Notes: a model not told the origin generated them from the sequence alone. 64,000 nucleotides of DNA from Cupriavidus sp. EM10 (GCF_018729255.1 NZ_CP076063.1:62001-126000), one strand, 5' to 3'. Positions 37,543 through 49,656 are shown, numbered from the stretch's first letter. A program made the numbers and translations.

Positions 37543-38396
37543 TCAACCGCGAATCGCGCCGTAGTGCAAGTCGCTTTCGCGAAGCCACCTGCGGTAAGCG
37601 GTTGCAAGTACGTCTGCTCGGACAGGGTTCTCACGACTGGCCGCTAACGGCAGCCGTTTGGGAACCTGGTTGATCAAGATCATCAGATCCTGCCCAAAAA
37701 TCGTCTGCTGAAAGCGACGAAGCTGTTCGTCGGAGTTGATATCGTCGACGTAGCACATGATCGTGTGCGCGATACACCAGTCCTCATCGACAGGCTGTAC
37801 GAACAAGCAGAGGACATCCCAACGCTGCGGATCCGGAGGACAGGTCTTGTAAAGGATGGCAACGTTGGGGCGCGTCACGCGGTAGACGTACTGGGTCTCG
37901 ATGGGCTCGACCGCTGTGGCCGACGCACGGGGCTGAGCGAATCGACACTCCGTGGCGATGACTTCATCCAGTTCTTCGTCGATCCGTACGTTGTAAGGCA
38001 GCACCTCGGTGAGCGGTTCAGCACCAAGGATGTCCGTATGCACGAACGGAAAATGTGCCATGTCCAAGAATTTTCGATGGCGCGAAGCCCCGACACATTT
38101 ACGCGCGTCGATCCAGCGCTGACAACCCGACGATCTGCTTCCGCAAACTCTGGCACCGGAAACAAGTCGCGTGGCGATGACGAGAACGAAAACCACAGCG
38201 TTCCGTAGGCACGCTTGCATGACACCGGCCGAACAATGCCCTCGTCGGTCCAGTTTGCCTGGATCTCGCCATCGGGCGACACGTCGTATGTCACCGAGCG
38301 GCCGAGCAGCCGCGTTAGATATTGCCGGCTGGGAAGAACATCCTCCAGCGCCGCAACGGGATGCCAATCTTCGAACAGCACCTGATCTGCTTTCAC
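37543..38396 (-). CDS. ndmC: NdmC-like methylxanthine N7-demethylase catalytic subunit, frameshifted
   Basis: A Rieske-oxygenase alpha-type protein of about 284 aa that keeps the mononuclear-iron site (IENFLDMAHFPFVHTD: D-x2-H-x4-H) but lacks any CxH...CxxH Rieske motif. In P. putida CBB5 NdmC is such a Rieske-less enzyme and uses the Rieske centre of NdmD. A GTG start with AGGAGGGCA is chosen at 38396. The frame breaks near 38065 (one T lost). The order ndmC-D-E-frmAB on one strand suggests one operon, with a CTGGTATACCAG operator 34 bp upstream of the start. Confidence 0.82.
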
Positions 38397-38429
38397 TGCC
38401 CTCCTGCCGTGGCTTGTTAGTTTGCTAAA

Positions 38430-38441
38430 CTGGTATACCAG
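38430..38441 (-). promoter_or_regulatory. GntR/FCD-type operator before ndmC
   Basis: Perfect 12-bp palindrome CTGGTATACCAG, 34 bp upstream of the ndmC start. It fits the TNGTNNNACNA pattern of FadR/FCD-class GntR regulators. The same word occurs at 39553-39564, with variants at 39280-39291 and 44893-44904. Confidence 0.75.
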
Positions 38442-38573
38442 AATGTATATCAGAAGAACCCAAAGCGCAAAGCAGTTTGCACTTGGGGAAAATACTTAGC
38501 GGGAGAATTGCCGAGATACGGCGTGAAGTAGACCAGGGCCGCTCAAGGCGGCCGGGTCTATTGCGAGGACAGC

Positions 38574-39234
38574 TTAGATGGCGAGGACAGCTTTGAGGTC
38601 GATCTCAGGAGGTGCGGAGGCGTCGAATCGGTAACCTCTGATCACCAGGTTGTAGTGCGATGCCAGCAACTCTTTGGCCGCAGTGGCGTCTTTCTTCTCG
38701 AGGCACTCCACGAGCTTCCCGTGCTCGTCGCGCAGTTGGCAGTAGTCAAAGCCAACACGGAACATCGCGTTGATCAGCGCTTCGCGGCGTCGCAGTTGCG
38801 AGTGAATTTGGTTCAGTGTCTCGTTGTTCAAAAAGGACAGCAGGAGAGAGTGAAATTCCCGCCCAAGCTTGTCCCCTGGTCGTGCTTCCCCTTCTCGAAT
38901 GCAACCCGTTCCTTCCCCGTATGCGCCCGCAGCGCTTTGAGTTGTTCGGGAGTGATGATCTTGATCACTTGGTCGATCACGCCACTCTCGAGCACCAGGA
39001 GCATTTGGTAGAGTTCAAACGCGTCGTCGAAAGTCGGCCGCCAGACAGATGAAGAGCGCTTGGGGAGATTTCTACCAGCCCGTCTTGCGACAAGCGGATA
39101 AGCGCCTGCCGGACGACTGTGCGACTGACGCCAAACAAATCCGCAATGTCTCGCTCGTTCAGCTTTGTCCCCGGCGGAAGACGACGGTGGTAGATCGCAT
39201 CGGAGATGGTGCCTACAATTTTCTGGGTTAGCAT
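38574..39234 (-). CDS. GntR family (FadR/FCD) regulator, frameshifted twice
   Basis: DNA-binding regulator of about 220 aa, divergent from ndmB. The winged HTH reads KLNERDIADLFGVSRTVVRQ then RLSQDGLVEIS. The C-terminal FCD effector domain includes DDAFELYQMLLVLESGVIDQ and FHSLLLSFLNNETLNQIHSQ, continuing to HYNLVIRGYRFDA. Frameshifts near 39068 and 38867 (one C, one G lost from runs) break the frame. The window's operator palindromes are the expected target type. It most likely controls the demethylation genes, with a methylxanthine or product as ligand. Confidence 0.8.
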
Positions 39235-39279
39235 GATGTTGTCGCGTGACTGCTACCGTCGGCTCGGCGCAGCAATTGT

Positions 39280-39291
39280 CTGGTCGACCAG
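39280..39291. promoter_or_regulatory. GntR operator variant upstream of the GntR gene
   Basis: CTGGTCGACCAG, a perfect palindrome with the same arms as the 38430 and 39553 sites but a CG centre. It lies 46 bp before the GntR start, so autoregulation is likely. The 39235-39634 gap holds this, the next operator and no gene. Confidence 0.6.
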
Positions 39292-39552
39292 AATTTCTAG
39301 ATGGTACATCAAGCGCGTCATTTGGCACTAAAGCTGTGACGCGCCGCACCAAGATGGGCTAGCTCCCGCGGCTGCATACCCGTTCTCGTGCATGGTTAGC
39401 CGAGAACCAAGGCTACCAACGCTCCTCACGGCCACGTCCCAACGGAACGTCCGTCCCCCTGACCATGGCACAGTTCGTGCCATATCCCGAAGCAAGTGAG
39501 CATCCCCAAGACGGGTAATCCCTGATTGCCGGTCCAAATTACGCTCTATAGT

Positions 39553-39564
39553 CTGGTATACCAG
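39553..39564 (+). promoter_or_regulatory. GntR operator before ndmB
   Basis: CTGGTATACCAG, identical to 38430-38441. It overlaps the downstream side of a possible -10 (TATAGT at 39547-39552), placing it at the transcription start of ndmB, 71 bp before the start codon. Confidence 0.75.
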
Positions 39565-39634
39565 ATAAGACATTTGGCTTCCCAGAGTAGTAGTTTTGGC
39601 TTCACAAAACAGATCCCCCACTGGAGCTTCGATC

Positions 39635-40707
39635 ATGAACGAGCAGTACAGGCCTCTTCTCGAGGACAAGACTTATCTCCGCCACTTCTGGCATCCGGTT
39701 TGCACCGTGGCTGAATTCGAACGCGCCAATGCGTCCGGCCATGGTCCGATGGCCATCACGCTGTTGGGCGAGTCCATCGTACTGGCTCGCTTGAATGGAA
39801 AGCTCGTGGCCGCGAGCGACCGTTGCGCGCACCGATCAGCCAAGCTCTCTCTTGGCAGGGTGAGCAAGCGAGACGGGAAAGACTTCCTGGCTTGTCCCTA
39901 TCACGGATGGCAATACGACAACGAAGGGATTTGCAAGCTTGTCCCCGCTTGCCCGGAAAAGGCCATTCCTCCCGCGCCAAGCTGAATGCCTACGAGTGCG
40001 AGGTGAAATACTCGATCGTATGGGTACGTCTCGACAATAGCTTCGACTGTACTGAGATCCCGTACTTCAGTGATTGGGACAAGCCCGGCATGCAGACGAT
40101 CGTCGCCGACTCCTATCTGTGGAACACGGTCGCCGAGCGACGCTGGGAAAACTTCACCGACTTTTCGCACTTCGCGTTCGTTCATCCGGGCACTCTGTAC
40201 GACCCGTTCTTTGCCAGCCACCCTGCCGTGCAGGTCAACCGAATCGACGGAGAGTTGCAGTTCAAGCTGGCTCCGCCTCGTGAAATGGAAGGCATCCCTG
40301 AAGAGGCGCCGATGGGAGACTTCGACTACCGATGCACGATGCCGTACGGGATCAACCTCGAGATCAAGCTCTGGAAGGACAACTCACGGTTCGTGTTGTG
40401 GACAACAGCGTCCCCAGTGGACGACAAGACCTGCCGCAACTTCATGATCATCGCTCGCGAGACCGATGGTCAGCCGGACCACATGCACCTTGCGTTCCAG
40501 AAACGCGTCCTGGAAGAGGATCAGCCGGTAATTCAATCGCAATGGCCTGCCGAGATCTCGGCAGGCGAGATATCCGTCGCCACTGACAAGGTCTCTATCC
40601 AGTATCGCAAATGGCACCGCGAACTCTGTCAAGCCGCTCTCCGTGGCAAGGAGGAGTTCCAGGCAGTACTGCGATCCAACGTCATCGACGAGTCGACGAC
40701 TCTGTAG
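39635..40707 (+). CDS. ndmB: NdmB-like methylxanthine N3-demethylase, frameshifted
   Basis: Rieske oxygenase that removes the N3-methyl group of theobromine and 3-methylxanthine, releasing formaldehyde. MNEQYRPLLEDKTYLRHFWH, the Rieske motif (C64-A-H66 ... C87-P-Y-H90), DNSFDCTEIPYFSDWD and the iron motif NFTDFSHFAFVHPGTLYD match NdmB of Pseudomonas putida CBB5 from memory, strongly. The frame breaks near 39978 (one base lost in a C run: IPPAP becomes AKLNAYECEVKYSIVWVRLD). The merged length of about 357 aa is as expected. No ndmA is seen, so caffeine's N1-demethylation may be absent. Confidence 0.88.
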
Positions 40708-40735
40708 TCAAAAGCATCCGAAAAGAGGAGTTCCA

Positions 40736-41828
40736 ATGAAGCCAATGTTCCTGCTCGGCTGTGCCGGTCGAGGCGTACAACCATCTTCCATCGAGGCGCC
40801 GGTATCTGAAATCGAGCTGCCGGTAATGGAGCAATTTCGCCTGCAGAAGGAAAGCGGGCTGTGGGACTTCGTCGACCGTATCCCTGCGAGTGACAAAGAG
40901 CTGGACGAATATATCAAGGCGAGCCAGCACTACAATCTGCCAGTGCTGACGGGAAGCTGGACCTATACCCTGGGTGTCGACGAAGACAAGATCAAGGCAA
41001 CATCGAGCGCACGCGCGAAGTCGATGCCAAATTCCATAACCTCATGGTTTGGGCCAAACATGCGGACGGCCATTATGTGACCGACGAAGAGGTTGCTGTT
41101 TCGTACTTGAATACGTACGAGTACGCTGAAGCCCGCGGCATCACGGTCACGTACGAAAGCCACGTTGACATGTGGTCCGAGGACTTCCGCCGTGTCTTGA
41201 AGGTTGCCGGCCTGGTGGAGAAGCAAGGCGTTCCCTTCAACTTCTGCATGGACTACAGCCATTGCATCTTCAAGATCGAAAACGAAGTTGAGCACGCGGT
41301 ATCACAGATGCGAGGCGATGCCGAAGCCATCAGGAAGCTGGACCCGTTCAACGATGACAGCTTCGCCGATGAATGGCTGCAGCGCAACATGGTTCATTGG
41401 ACGCAAGTCCGTCCGGCCGCCCTAATGGCCCCGTGAACTGGCTGGCCTTCGAGTCAGGTCCTTGGGATGGCCTGGGCTACGACCGTCCAGGTCGGTCGAT
41501 CCAGTATCCGTTCAGCTTGCCGAAGCCTGGCGAATGGCATACCGACGTATGGCATGCGCACAAGCTGGCATGCACCAAAGAGCTGGTTCGCAAGGTCATC
41601 GATCAGTATCTCTCGACCGATGACTCGAACATGCGCGTCATGACCATCGACAACATCAACCTTGGAGCGTACGGCCTGGGTTGGGGATATGACATGTTTG
41701 CCGATAGCTGTCTGGTCGCTACATTCGTTCGTGAGCTCTATGCGGAGCGCTCGGCAATCTTCGAAGCGAAGAAGGGCAAGACGGCGTCAGAGTTTGTTGA
41801 TCAGTATCGCGGCAATATCGCCCGCTGA
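40736..41828 (+). CDS. Xylose-isomerase-like TIM-barrel protein of the ndm cluster, frameshifted twice
   Basis: A protein of about 363 aa in the same orientation as ndmB and 28 bp downstream. Sugar-phosphate isomerase/epimerase (AP-endonuclease-2-type TIM barrel) features: EARGITVTYESHVDMWSEDF (Glu and His ligands) and CMDYSHCIF (Asp and His). Frameshifts near 41000 and 41420 are repairable by adding one base in a G and a C run. A terminator follows at 41881. No demethylation role is known for this fold; it may act on a downstream purine or ring-opened product, which is a guess. Confidence 0.6.
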
Positions 41829-41880
41829 ATGTATTCGGCTGGCGATAGCCAGCATGCACCGATCCGTGTAGTAGGGGTTA

Positions 41881-41912
41881 GCGAGGGCTCCATGCCCTCG
41901 CCCTTTTTTAGG
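41881..41912 (+). terminator. Terminator after the TIM-barrel gene
   Basis: GCGAGGGC / GCCCTCGC stem with a short loop and TTTTTTA run, about 55 bp past the stop. Confidence 0.8.
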
Positions 41913-42028
41913 AAAAGGCGCTCAACCCTAAGGCGACGATCTTTCCTCCGCCTCACGACTTTCAGCCTCCCCATGCTTCGCAAATGCAAGCGGCCAGTCC
42001 AAAGACTGGCCGACCTTGTCGTGTGCTG

Positions 42029-43112
42029 TCAGAACTTGTGACGGATGCCAACTCCGGCTGTGTCACCATGAGCCTGCCCGGTCAACTTGTCGTAGTAGTA
42101 GGCAGCGTATAGATCCGTCCGTTTCGACAGGTTGTAGTCGTACGCGATCGATCCCGTGTTTCGCCGGAAGGAAGCAATGTCGTTTTCCGACTTACCGTAG
42201 GCGTAAGTGAGGAGCAGGCTACCAGCGCCTATCGGAATCGCGACGCCGGCTAAGGCATCAATGTGCTTCAGATTCCCGGAAGGGCCGTTCACGTCCGACT
42301 TGATGTACTGCCCTTGAGCGTAAACTTTGACAACGCTGAAGTCGTAGCTGATGCCCGCCTGCGCCGCGTTCTGTTTGCGGAAGCCAACAAGCGAACCTGG
42401 AGAGGTGACATCACCTGGCGTTGTGTTGAATTTGACCTGCTGAAACGCAACGGTGGCAGCGAGGGGGCCCTTGAAGTAGGTGACATTTCCGCCCCACTTA
42501 TTCTGGCCGATGGAACCTGGTTGCTCACCGAACGCGTAAATTGCGTTGAAGGTCAACCCGTTGAAATTGGGAGTGGAGTAGACGACAGAATTGACCCAGC
42601 CGGTGTCACCCAAGATGCCTGGATCGAATAACGTGCCGTTGTTTGCAGAGAGGTAGGTGTGGCTAATTGCCGGCCCGAAGACATATGAGTCGATCATCGG
42701 GTTGAAAAGGATGGTAGAGACAAAGTAGGGTGTTGTGTTACGACCCAGTCGGACGGTGCCGTAGCTTGAGTTTCCATGCCCACATAAGCGTTGCGGGCAA
42801 AGAATGGTTCTCCATCGTAGCTCCCGCCTTTCCCGGTATCCACCCGCAGAAACGCATTGAGGTCGAAAATCGCCTTTGTACCGCCACCAAGGTCTTCGGT
42901 GCCTTTGATCCCCAGTAGGACGTCTGCATGCCCCCGCCGCCAACGATGTATGACCGAGCACTCCCTGGTGTTCGCGTTGTGCCGATGTAGCTATCGACCT
43001 GTCCATACAACGTTACGCTGGACTGCGCCATCGCGCTGCTCGCCAACATCGCTCCCGAGAAGAATGTGAGCGTGGCGACCCGAGTGTTCCTGAATCGAAA
43101 TTGAGTTTTCAT
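42029..43112 (-). CDS. Porin of the ndm cluster, frameshifted
   Basis: Gram-negative porin of about 360 aa. Signal peptide and first strand: MKTQFRFRNTRVATLTFFSG, then SSVTLYGQVDSYIGT. C-terminal strands end TAGVGIRHKF with terminal Phe. Between them the frame changes at about 42918 and 42760: YWG, then GIKGTEDLGGGTKAIFDLNA in a second frame, then TVRLGRNTTPYF in a third. In methylxanthine degraders a porin is often part of the cluster and may admit the substrate; that is inferred here from position beside ndmB and the permease. Confidence 0.75.
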
Positions 43113-43250
43113 GGCTCTAAGGTGAGGATTGATACTTCCGGAAATCGTCCCTCGATCCTCTCAAGCGTCGCCTTTACCGTTCAAAAATGACATCAAATAG
43201 GCAAAGGACTCCCCTTGCGACCTCCGGATAAAGGTCTCAGCACGAGAGGT

Positions 43251-43273
43251 CCATCGCACAAAGAGTGCGATGG
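43251..43273 (-). terminator. Hairpin after the permease gene
   Basis: CCATCGCA / TGCGATGG stem with a seven-base loop, about 20 bp past the permease stop on the minus strand. No long T-run is visible, so termination is only likely. Confidence 0.45.
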
Positions 43274-43290
43274 CGATTCGAGGGGAATTG

Positions 43291-44633
43291 TTAGAGGTCT
43301 GCTTCTTTGGCGGTCGCCATCAGTGAAGCTCGTGCTTCCTTTGCGTCACCGAGTCCGTTGAAGAAGATGTTCAGGAGAATTGCCGAGATAGCCGTTAGAA
43401 GGATCGGACTCTCCAGGATTGGAGCAAGCTCGTGTGGAAGCCGCGAGAAGAATTTCGGCGACACGACAGGAAGCATGCCTAGCGCGATGCTGATGGCAAC
43501 GATGTACAGGTTCTTTACGTTGTGAAAATCCACACGAGCCAGCACTTTGATGCCGCTCGCAGTGACCATGCCGAACATCACGATACCGGCACCACCAAGA
43601 ACGAACGGTGGAATCGACGCAACGAGGACAGCGACTTTTGGAAACAGGCCCAGGACCATCAAGATGACGCCGGCGGTAGCACATACCCAACGGCTCCTGA
43701 CCCCGGTAACGCTGACCAAGCCAACGTTCTGCGCATAGGATGTGTAGGGGAACGTATTGAAGATGCCCCCAATCATCGTGCCAACGCCATCGGCGCGGAA
43801 TCCCCGAACTAAGTCCTTCTCCGAGACCGGCTTCTCGACGATCTCACCAAGTGCGAGAAACATGCCCGTCGACTCAATAAACGTCACCAGCATCACGATG
43901 CACATCGCTGCAATGGGCCAGAAGCTGAACTTTGGCGCGCCAAAGTGGAACGGCAGAATGAAACCGAACCAAGGTGCCTCGTTCAGTTCTCCGAGGGATA
44001 CTTGTCCAGCAGCTCCGGAAATGAGAAAGCCGATGGCCAGACCAAGCAAGATGGCAATGTTGTTGAGAAATCCGCGGGTGTACCGCACCAACAGAAGAAT
44101 CGATACCAGGACGGTAGCTGCAATACCAAGGTAGAGCGGATTGCCGAAGTCGGGGTTGCCGAATCCTCCTGCTGACCAGGCGGCAGCTACAACCATGAGC
44201 GACAACCCAACAGCGAGAATCTCCGTACCGGTTACGACCGGCGGGAAAAACCTCAAGAGTTTCCCAACAAGTGGGGCAACGACTATCCCAAACAGACCAG
44301 CACCAATCGTGGCACCAAAGATGCCAAGCAGACCAGCGTTGGGATCGCTGCCGATAGCGATCATCGGTCCAATTGCCGTGAACGTCACGCCCATCATTAC
44401 GGGAAGACGGATACCGAATAGACCAACACCCAGTGACTGGATGATGGTAGCCAAGCCGCATGCAAAAAGGTCCGCATTGATCAGGAAGGCGACCTGCTCC
44501 TTCGGCAGCTTCAGGGCTGCGCCAAGCACCAGTGGGATCGCCACCGCACCTGCATACATCACCATCACGTGCTGACAGCCGAGAATCAGGAGAGGCAGGC
44601 CTCCCAATTTTTATCAACGCCACTCGGTTGCAT
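43291..44633 (-). CDS. NCS2-family xanthine/purine permease, N-terminus frameshifted
   Basis: A 12-13-TM proton symporter of about 447 aa for xanthine, uric acid or methylxanthines. Family marks are LGCQHVMVMYAGAVAIPLVL and the conserved QN-x-G motif YTSYAQNVGLVSVTGVRSR. The true start is ATG at 44633, after GGAGATTC (MQPSGVDK...). One A is lost from an A run near 44615, shifting the frame to GGLPLLILG. It probably brings methylxanthine or xanthine into the cell, or recycles it; no purine is proven by sequence. Confidence 0.83.
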
Positions 44634-44892
44634 TTCGAATCTCCAAAGTAAATGAAACAGTTCGACGACCTCCTGGAAATAGGAAGGCGTCCCAGTTCCG
44701 TGCACTGGAGAGGGGTGGGAATCTAGGCCTGATGTTTTGGGGGCTCTATTTTTTACTGCACGTGTCACGTGGACACGTTCGATCCAGCCAACCGACCGGA
44801 CACCTCTCGAGGGGTGCCTCGTTCCGACAGGTTCGGATCGGGGCTCTGGTCAGGCGTGCATGATCACTCCTCTGGTTCACCAATCATATGTT

Positions 44893-44904
44893 TAGGTATA
44901 CCAG
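44893..44904 (-). promoter_or_regulatory. GntR operator variant upstream of the permease
   Basis: TAGGTATACCAG, with GGTATACC as the same core as the two perfect sites. It lies 260 bp before the permease start. The 44634-45330 stretch holds no other recognised feature. Confidence 0.5.
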
Positions 44905-45329
44905 ATTAGCAGATCTAATGTGCCGAAGATAACTACCGTGATAGGTGTTTTCCCGACGAGCGGGCGCGGTGCAAATGGAGGGCTACTTTTGCTGTATTGG
45001 TGCGCTAGGCACTGTTACAGGGCGCCTGGCGTGGCAATCGATGAGCGGTTGAAAGCGTCCAGGAGAGACTTTGCAAGTCTCGACTTTTCGTACAGATCGA
45101 TGTCCGCTCTGCGACTAGATCCTGCCGACTAAGGGAGGAGCTACAAGCGACCGTGTTGGGTCGTTCTGAGACCGTCACCCACCGCGCAGATCGGTGAAGC
45201 CGAACGGATGGACGCACGGTCGTCGTTAGTGCAGAGATAAGCTTGATTATCCCTGTACTATCATTTCGGTACGAAACTCGCTTTCGTCGAAATACCCGAC
45301 ACCCGCCCACGCCAGAAAGTTTCTCAAGG

Positions 45330-45810
45330 CGGCTGTGATCGCCAAGGATGCTGGCGATCGCGCCAGACGAGTGCAACCACGGGACATCGCCGTTCTACGC
45401 GACGAAAATCACGTTGTCCCCTGCGTGACCCAACCCGGCCCGAGTCCGCTCGCAGCCGCGGGCGTACTGGGCTCAACCAAGGCGATGTGCGCTCCCGCGG
45501 GTCGCGGCAGGCCAAACGGTTCGCGGAGTGCTCGGTGCCAGTCCCTGGTCGACCTCCTGGATGCCGATGCCCACCTGCCCACGCGTCACCTTGCCGTGGG
45601 TCAGCAACTCGACTTCGACTTTCGTGGCTAGGTTGATGGGAATGGCGAGGGACTGCCCCTGATACCCCGGTCTCGGTGTAAATCTGTGCATTGATGCCGA
45701 TGACCTGCCCATTGCAGTTGAATACCCGCTGGACGTGATGCTGCCTTCGTACGCTGGGACGTCGCCTATTCGTTGAGTCTGCGACATCTCGACGCCATCG
45801 ACACTTGCCA
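45330..45810 (-). pseudogene. DegP/HtrA protease remnant
   Basis: Fragments of an HtrA serine protease on the minus strand: ASVDGVEMSQTQRIGDVPAY, the segment NLATKVEVELLTHGKVTRGQ and the PDZ start VGIGIQEVDQGLA. The catalytic Ser segment (GNSGG region) is missing, and the end is scrambled by further shifts. degP and Hsp20 genes travel together in transmissible stress-tolerance loci, and this relic lies directly downstream of an hsp20 gene. Confidence 0.7.
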
Positions 45811-46377
45811 CTAGCCTATTATTTCGATCGTTTGGCCTGCAGATCGCGACGATTCCCCTTTCGGTACGGTCAATGTGAGCACACCGTTGTCGAGCTTCGC
45901 TAGGGTGTGAGCAGGGTCGGCGCTTTCCGGCATCGGAATCATGCGTATGAAGCTTCCATACGCGCGCTCAAGCCGATAGCAGCCGTCCTCCTCGCTGCGC
46001 ACGTCCTGTTTTTTCTCGCCACGTAACACGAGCCCCCCATCCTCCACAGTAACGTTCAAATCTTCCCGATCCATTCCGGGCAGCTCGGCCGTTACTCGCA
46101 GCACCTGCCCTTCATCGACCACGTCGATGCGCGGCTGGAAGTGCGATGAACTGAAGTCGCCAAACCATCGCTCCAGGACCCCGCGCCCGGCGAACGGCTT
46201 GTGAAAGAACTCTTCAGCTTCACGCCACGGTTCGCGCGAGAAGAAACTGGGAATTTCAGGCCAAATGGCGTGCCATTGCTCGCTGGTCGGTGGGTCTTCC
46301 GGGCTGTCCGCATCGGACTTGCGCCCCGCGCCACGAAGGAACTTGAAGGGACTCCACTTCTTCGGGTCAGTGTTCAT
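45811..46377 (-). CDS. Small heat-shock protein Hsp20 (a)
   Basis: Alpha-crystallin-domain chaperone of 188 aa that binds unfolding proteins under heat stress. The N-terminus is MNTDPKKWSPFKFLRGAGRK; the crystallin domain has ELPGMDREDLNVTVEDGGLV and RGEKKQDVRSEEDGCYRLER and ends NGVLTLTVPKG. A ribosome site AGAGGAGGATAC precedes the start. It closely resembles hsp20 (b) at 49657, a probable duplication. It is the last intact gene of the chaperone island. Confidence 0.9.
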   Translation of the reverse strand: MNTDPKKWSPFKFLRGAGRKSDADSPEDPPTSEQWHAIWPEIPSFFSREPWREAEEFFHKPFAGRGVLERWFGDFSSSHFQPRIDVVDEGQVLRVTAELPGMDREDLNVTVEDGGLVLRGEKKQDVRSEEDGCYRLERAYGSFIRMIPMPESADPAHTLAKLDNGVLTLTVPKGESSRSAGQTIEIIG

Positions 46378-46667
46378 CGTATCCTCCTCTACGGTCTGGC
46401 AGGAGAGTCGGATAGGGGCCATTTCACTGAAGCCGCGACTCCGCAGCCATTACAATCAACGTGCCACATCCGAGCCGCCTCAGTCGGGCGGTGGTCCCTG
46501 GCTTTATTCCTCGCTAGTTCGGGCGCCGACACGCATGTCAGCCTCATAACTGTCCTCAGTTGCCCGAAGCATTGGCGCCGAGGCTAGCCGGACCAGTTCG
46601 TCTATTGACTATCCCATCAACTCTGACTGGCAAGACAGATTTCGTCGCCTGCATTGGACAGTCAGTA

Positions 46668-46976
46668 TCATTGATACAGATAATCACACGAACACCCTGG
46701 GCGTCTACCTTGGATTCTGGGATGGCCAGACGAATCGAAATCCGGAAGCTCATCGTCAAGAATTTCGAGCACCCGCTCCGTCTTTCCTCCCAGATCGAAC
46801 TTAGAGTCGCGGGATCGGTCATTGTCGGTGCACAACCAACAGCAGGCCCGTTGCACGTCCTCAATGGATGGTTCTATTTCCAGAATTCGTGCCATCACTT
46901 CGCCATCAATTGGACCGACAATCTCGCGGATCTCGTTGGCGCTCGCGCATCGCGAGTCAGTCTTGGAAGTGCGCAT
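46668..46976 (-). CDS. Hypothetical protein of the chaperone island, 102 aa
   Basis: An acidic small protein (NEIREIVGPIDGEVMARILE; EDVQRACCWLCTDNDRSRDS; VLEILDDELPDFDSSGHP). The start at 46976 is an inner Met chosen from context. No motif is recognised; the helical start suggests a small regulator. It lies between dnaK and hsp20 (a) on the same strand. Confidence 0.55.
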   Translation of the reverse strand: MRTSKTDSRCASANEIREIVGPIDGEVMARILEIEPSIEDVQRACCWLCTDNDRSRDSKFDLGGKTERVLEILDDELPDFDSSGHPRIQGRRPGCSCDYLYQ

Positions 46977-47067
46977 GGTTCGCCTCCAATCAAGTGTCCG
47001 GTGCCTGGCCAAATCCCTCCGCGTCTAGGACACTCCCCAAGCCCGGACGCGTATGGCGTCGGCTGGC

Positions 47068-49147
<2,080 letters not shown>

Positions 49148-49537
49148 TCACTGAATGGGCAACACGATGCCAAGCTTTTCTGCCAGGCATCGTTCATACA
49201 CGCCAAAATGTGTATCCACTTCAGCCTGGCTGATGACTTCCACCTCCATATTGAGGTGGTCGGCCGGAATGCCTAACATCGTGGCCAGCGCCAACTCAAG
49301 ATGGGTAGCCGCTTCCCTGTCTTTCGGGAAGGTCGTGCCAACGGTGATCGTGTAAGCGTTTTCCCCTGGTCCAGTCGCGGACACTTCAACTAGGCGAGCG
49401 GCTGCACTCAAGTTGTTTTCGATGGCGATCCTCGCCAGTTCCGCCACTGTCCGTGTTTTCTCCGTAGGAAATCCGCGTGCACACCTGAGCCTCAGCCGAT
49501 GTCTACCCAGCGTAAGCCAATCAGAATCAAATTCCAT
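49148..49537 (-). CDS. Hypothetical protein of the chaperone island, 129 aa
   Basis: A soluble protein with an excellent ribosome site (AGGAGGTAACG). MEFDSDWLTLGRHRLRLRCA starts it; segments ELARIAIENNLSAAARLVEV and HLELALATMLGIPADHLNME follow. No known domain is recognised. It is co-oriented between dnaK and hsp20 (b). Confidence 0.6.
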   Translation of the reverse strand: MEFDSDWLTLGRHRLRLRCARGFPTEKTRTVAELARIAIENNLSAAARLVEVSATGPGENAYTITVGTTFPKDREAATHLELALATMLGIPADHLNMEVEVISQAEVDTHFGVYERCLAEKLGIVLPIQ

Positions 49538-49656
49538 CGTTACCTCCTAAGCTCCATTCACCGATTTGCCGGAACGCCTAGCCGTTGACAAACCGACTAT
49601 ACGTCGCAGTCTGTTACGCAAGACATTCCCTTCAGGCTCCTCAATTTTCGAGTCGC

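Noticed and set aside
35082..44633. Calling the ndm genes decayed pseudogenes
   Set aside because: Each break is one base in a short homopolymer run and the residues on both sides are highly conserved; sequencing error is more likely.
44634..45330. Antisense ORFs between the permease and the degP relic
   Set aside because: They show no ribosome site, family or codon bias; only the GntR-type operator variant is supported here.
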